Origin: Podaxis mareebaensis
Taxonomy: Eukaryota > Basidiomycota > Agaricomycetes > Agaricales > Agaricaceae
Length of the DNA stretch: 64,000 bases
Assembly (NCBI GenBank): GCA_018524725.1
Contig: JAEUWP010000525.1
Location: 186,001-250,000, forward strand
Reading direction: 5' to 3'
Positions 62,535-64,000 of this stretch are shown here, one piece after another. The translations under genes and the position numbers were made by a program. The stretch's first letter is position 1, and every line of letters starts with the position of its first letter. Below the pieces are notes generated by a model. The model was not told the DNA's origin, made no database searches, and was given only the letters and a program-made list of their open reading frames with translations.

Positions 62535-63434
62535 AGGTAGTAGGAACTAAAACTAGCGCGAAGTGCAGTGTAAGTATCATTACAACCGGTGGTACTTAAA
62601 AAAGGCTAAAATTTCACGAAATTTCAGAGATTGTAGAAACTTGCGTGTCCTTTCTCTGTGCATTCCTCATACTGTCTGGAGTGGTTTTACACCATGGATC
62701 GGCTCATCAGTTCCGACTGAACGAGTGCGTGCCTCAACTCAGAGACTAAGGAATGTTACCAACAACTCATTGCTGACGTGCTTGGTTTGCCAATGAAGTT
62801 CCAATAGCTGTCTGGGCTTTGTACTTTTAAGTACACGGGTGTTGTCCTTGGACTCTCGTCTCCACAGGTAACTATATCAAGGCGGTCCCTTTGTCGTCAA
62901 GCATTTTCTCAATGCGCTCGTCCCGTCCGTGTTTGCGCCCTTTAATGCTTCGTCTGTACCTATGTTTCTTGATTGAGGCTTATACGTCTTCGAGCTCAAA
63001 GGCACCATAGGCAGTGTGCCGCGTTCCCTCGTGGCTATAGCCATTGGACTTTACTGATATGGCAGTGCGTCAATGCTGAACGTTGAACCTTGAGGCATGC
63101 AATTCCCGAATCTCGAAAGTTTGGTGATCTCTGGCAAATTCTCGGTACCACCCAATGCTCAACACGTGAGACAAACGACGGCTTAATGGACAATGGGGTT
63201 AACTATATATATATCTACCGGATGTCGAGCATCTATTCTCTGTGTTGATTGAGCACAAAGGACATGTGGATTCCAAGATACAGAGCTGAACTCACGGAAG
63301 TGCATCAGCAGCGGAGAAGTGCGCTGAGGCCTGAGGGCGTGTGAGCCGACACCTCACAAGAGTATCATTTCATATTGACCACAAGTGGACACATCTCTGT
63401 CCAGTCCCACACCCAGACCTTGAAGGCAAGAATC
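62535..63434. other. Intergenic region
   Basis: 900 bp between the HOM6 stop and the next start. A short (AT)n-like run lies near 63205 (TATATATATATC), about 230 bp before the next ATG. No gene recognised. Confidence 0.5.
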
Positions 63435-64000
63435 ATGTCTGGAGTCATCGAGGCGCCTGCGTATGTTTCATATTTCACCATATTTCATCTATGATGTTGC
63501 CAGGCTGACGATGTGCTCAACCTTGCAGTCCTTGGAAACTCAAAGGCACTAGTTGGATGTTCGTGCTCTCCGGATTGCCCAAGAACGCTAGTTTCCCCGC
63601 GGGGTTTGCGGCACCTTATGAAGCTGAGGCTCTGAGTGAAGGAGGCGAGTTCATTGGAGGTCAGGGGTTGGTTCAGGTGCGTACGATGGTTTTCTTGCCT
63701 CTATGTTTCTCATGTGCTGTCTGGTCGATACAGCTTGTTTCGTATTCTGAGAGCCCTGTTGGTAAGTGGCCTTTGCTGTCCTAGCGTGTTTAGTATTGAA
63801 CTTGGTGTTGAAGGACCTTGTATGTTGAATCCTCTAGTTGATGCTCTACGCTATTGTGCTTATTGACTTCGGTGCTGATAGACGACGAATTGATCTACAT
63901 TCCTGGTCGATGGAAGTATCCAGATGGAAATGCTGGGTTTCGTGTCACTAGAATCTACGTGTCCACCAAAGAGTCTACCGAGAATGGTATGTTGCCCAGA
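63435..64000 (+). CDS. Acetoacetate decarboxylase-superfamily-like protein (3' end beyond window)
   Basis: Unknown function. The pattern PWKLKGTSWMFVL, EFIGGQGLVQLVSYSESPVG, PYDELIYIPGRW and FRVTRIYVSTKES resembles uncharacterised fungal proteins that I place, with moderate confidence, in the acetoacetate decarboxylase-like fold family. Exons: 63435-63460, 63529-63676, 63734-63761, a 6-nt micro-exon 63814-63819, and 63882-63986, followed by a GTATGT donor, so the gene continues. Without the 6-nt exon the frame would break between SPVG and DELIY; with it the product reads SPVGPYDELIY, as in relatives known to me. The start is set by MSGVIEAPA. Confidence 0.75.
63814..63819 (+). other. 6-nt micro-exon
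   Basis: GACCTT between acceptor TTGAAG and donor GTATGT. Joined to G from the previous exon and AC from the next it gives Gly-Pro-Tyr. Confidence 0.65.

Overview
The window is nuclear DNA from a filamentous basidiomycete, most likely a plant-degrading Agaricomycete. The genes carry many short introns (about 50-60 nt, GT...AG with CTNAC-like branch sites), sit close together on both strands, and encode families typical of wood or litter fungi: two AA9 lytic polysaccharide monooxygenases, an Aly/REF export factor, a RAM2-type prenyltransferase subunit, an ABCC transporter and several basidiomycete-type membrane proteins of unknown function. Gene models were spliced by hand from frame continuity and splice signals. 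Where exon sums are given they close in frame.

Layout. 1-3.1 kb holds two tandem minus-strand AA9 genes, the first cut by the window edge. About 4.0-18.4 kb is a tandem segmental duplication in three states. The unit is spacer X, then a multi-pass membrane-protein gene (minus), then a spacer, then a farnesyl/geranylgeranyltransferase alpha-subunit gene (plus). Unit 1 has an intact membrane gene and a truncated prenyltransferase relic. Unit 2 keeps only debris of both genes and carries an 885-bp DNA transposon. Unit 3 has both genes apparently intact. 18.8-31 kb is dense housekeeping sequence: YRA1/ALYREF, RPC31, RUD3, a very large F-box protein and a tRNA dihydrouridine synthase. 31-35.3 kb is gene-poor. 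35.3-39.4 kb is a divergent pair of sugar or polyol dehydrogenases (a xylitol/sorbitol dehydrogenase-like MDR and a KduD-like SDR). 39.4-46.5 kb is gene-poor, with one weak candidate gene. 46.5-64 kb holds malic enzyme, a single-pass membrane protein, a full-length ABCC transporter, the E2 of 2-oxoglutarate dehydrogenase, homoserine dehydrogenase, and the start of a gene resembling the acetoacetate decarboxylase superfamily.

Working together. There is no operon logic, but several divergent pairs share short promoters: YRA1/RPC31 (230 bp), RUD3/F-box (124 bp), the two dehydrogenases (308 bp) and KGD2/HOM6 (833 bp). Central carbon genes (malic enzyme, KGD2, HOM6) and polyol/sugar-acid dehydrogenases sit near the cellulose-active AA9 enzymes, but nothing here shows that they form a cluster. 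The most notable features are the decaying three-unit duplication with its transposon, an 882-nt intron inside the RRM of the Aly/REF gene (S. cerevisiae YRA1 autoregulates through an unusually long intron), a 6-nt micro-exon near the right edge, and a GC-AG intron plus two long introns in the SDR gene.
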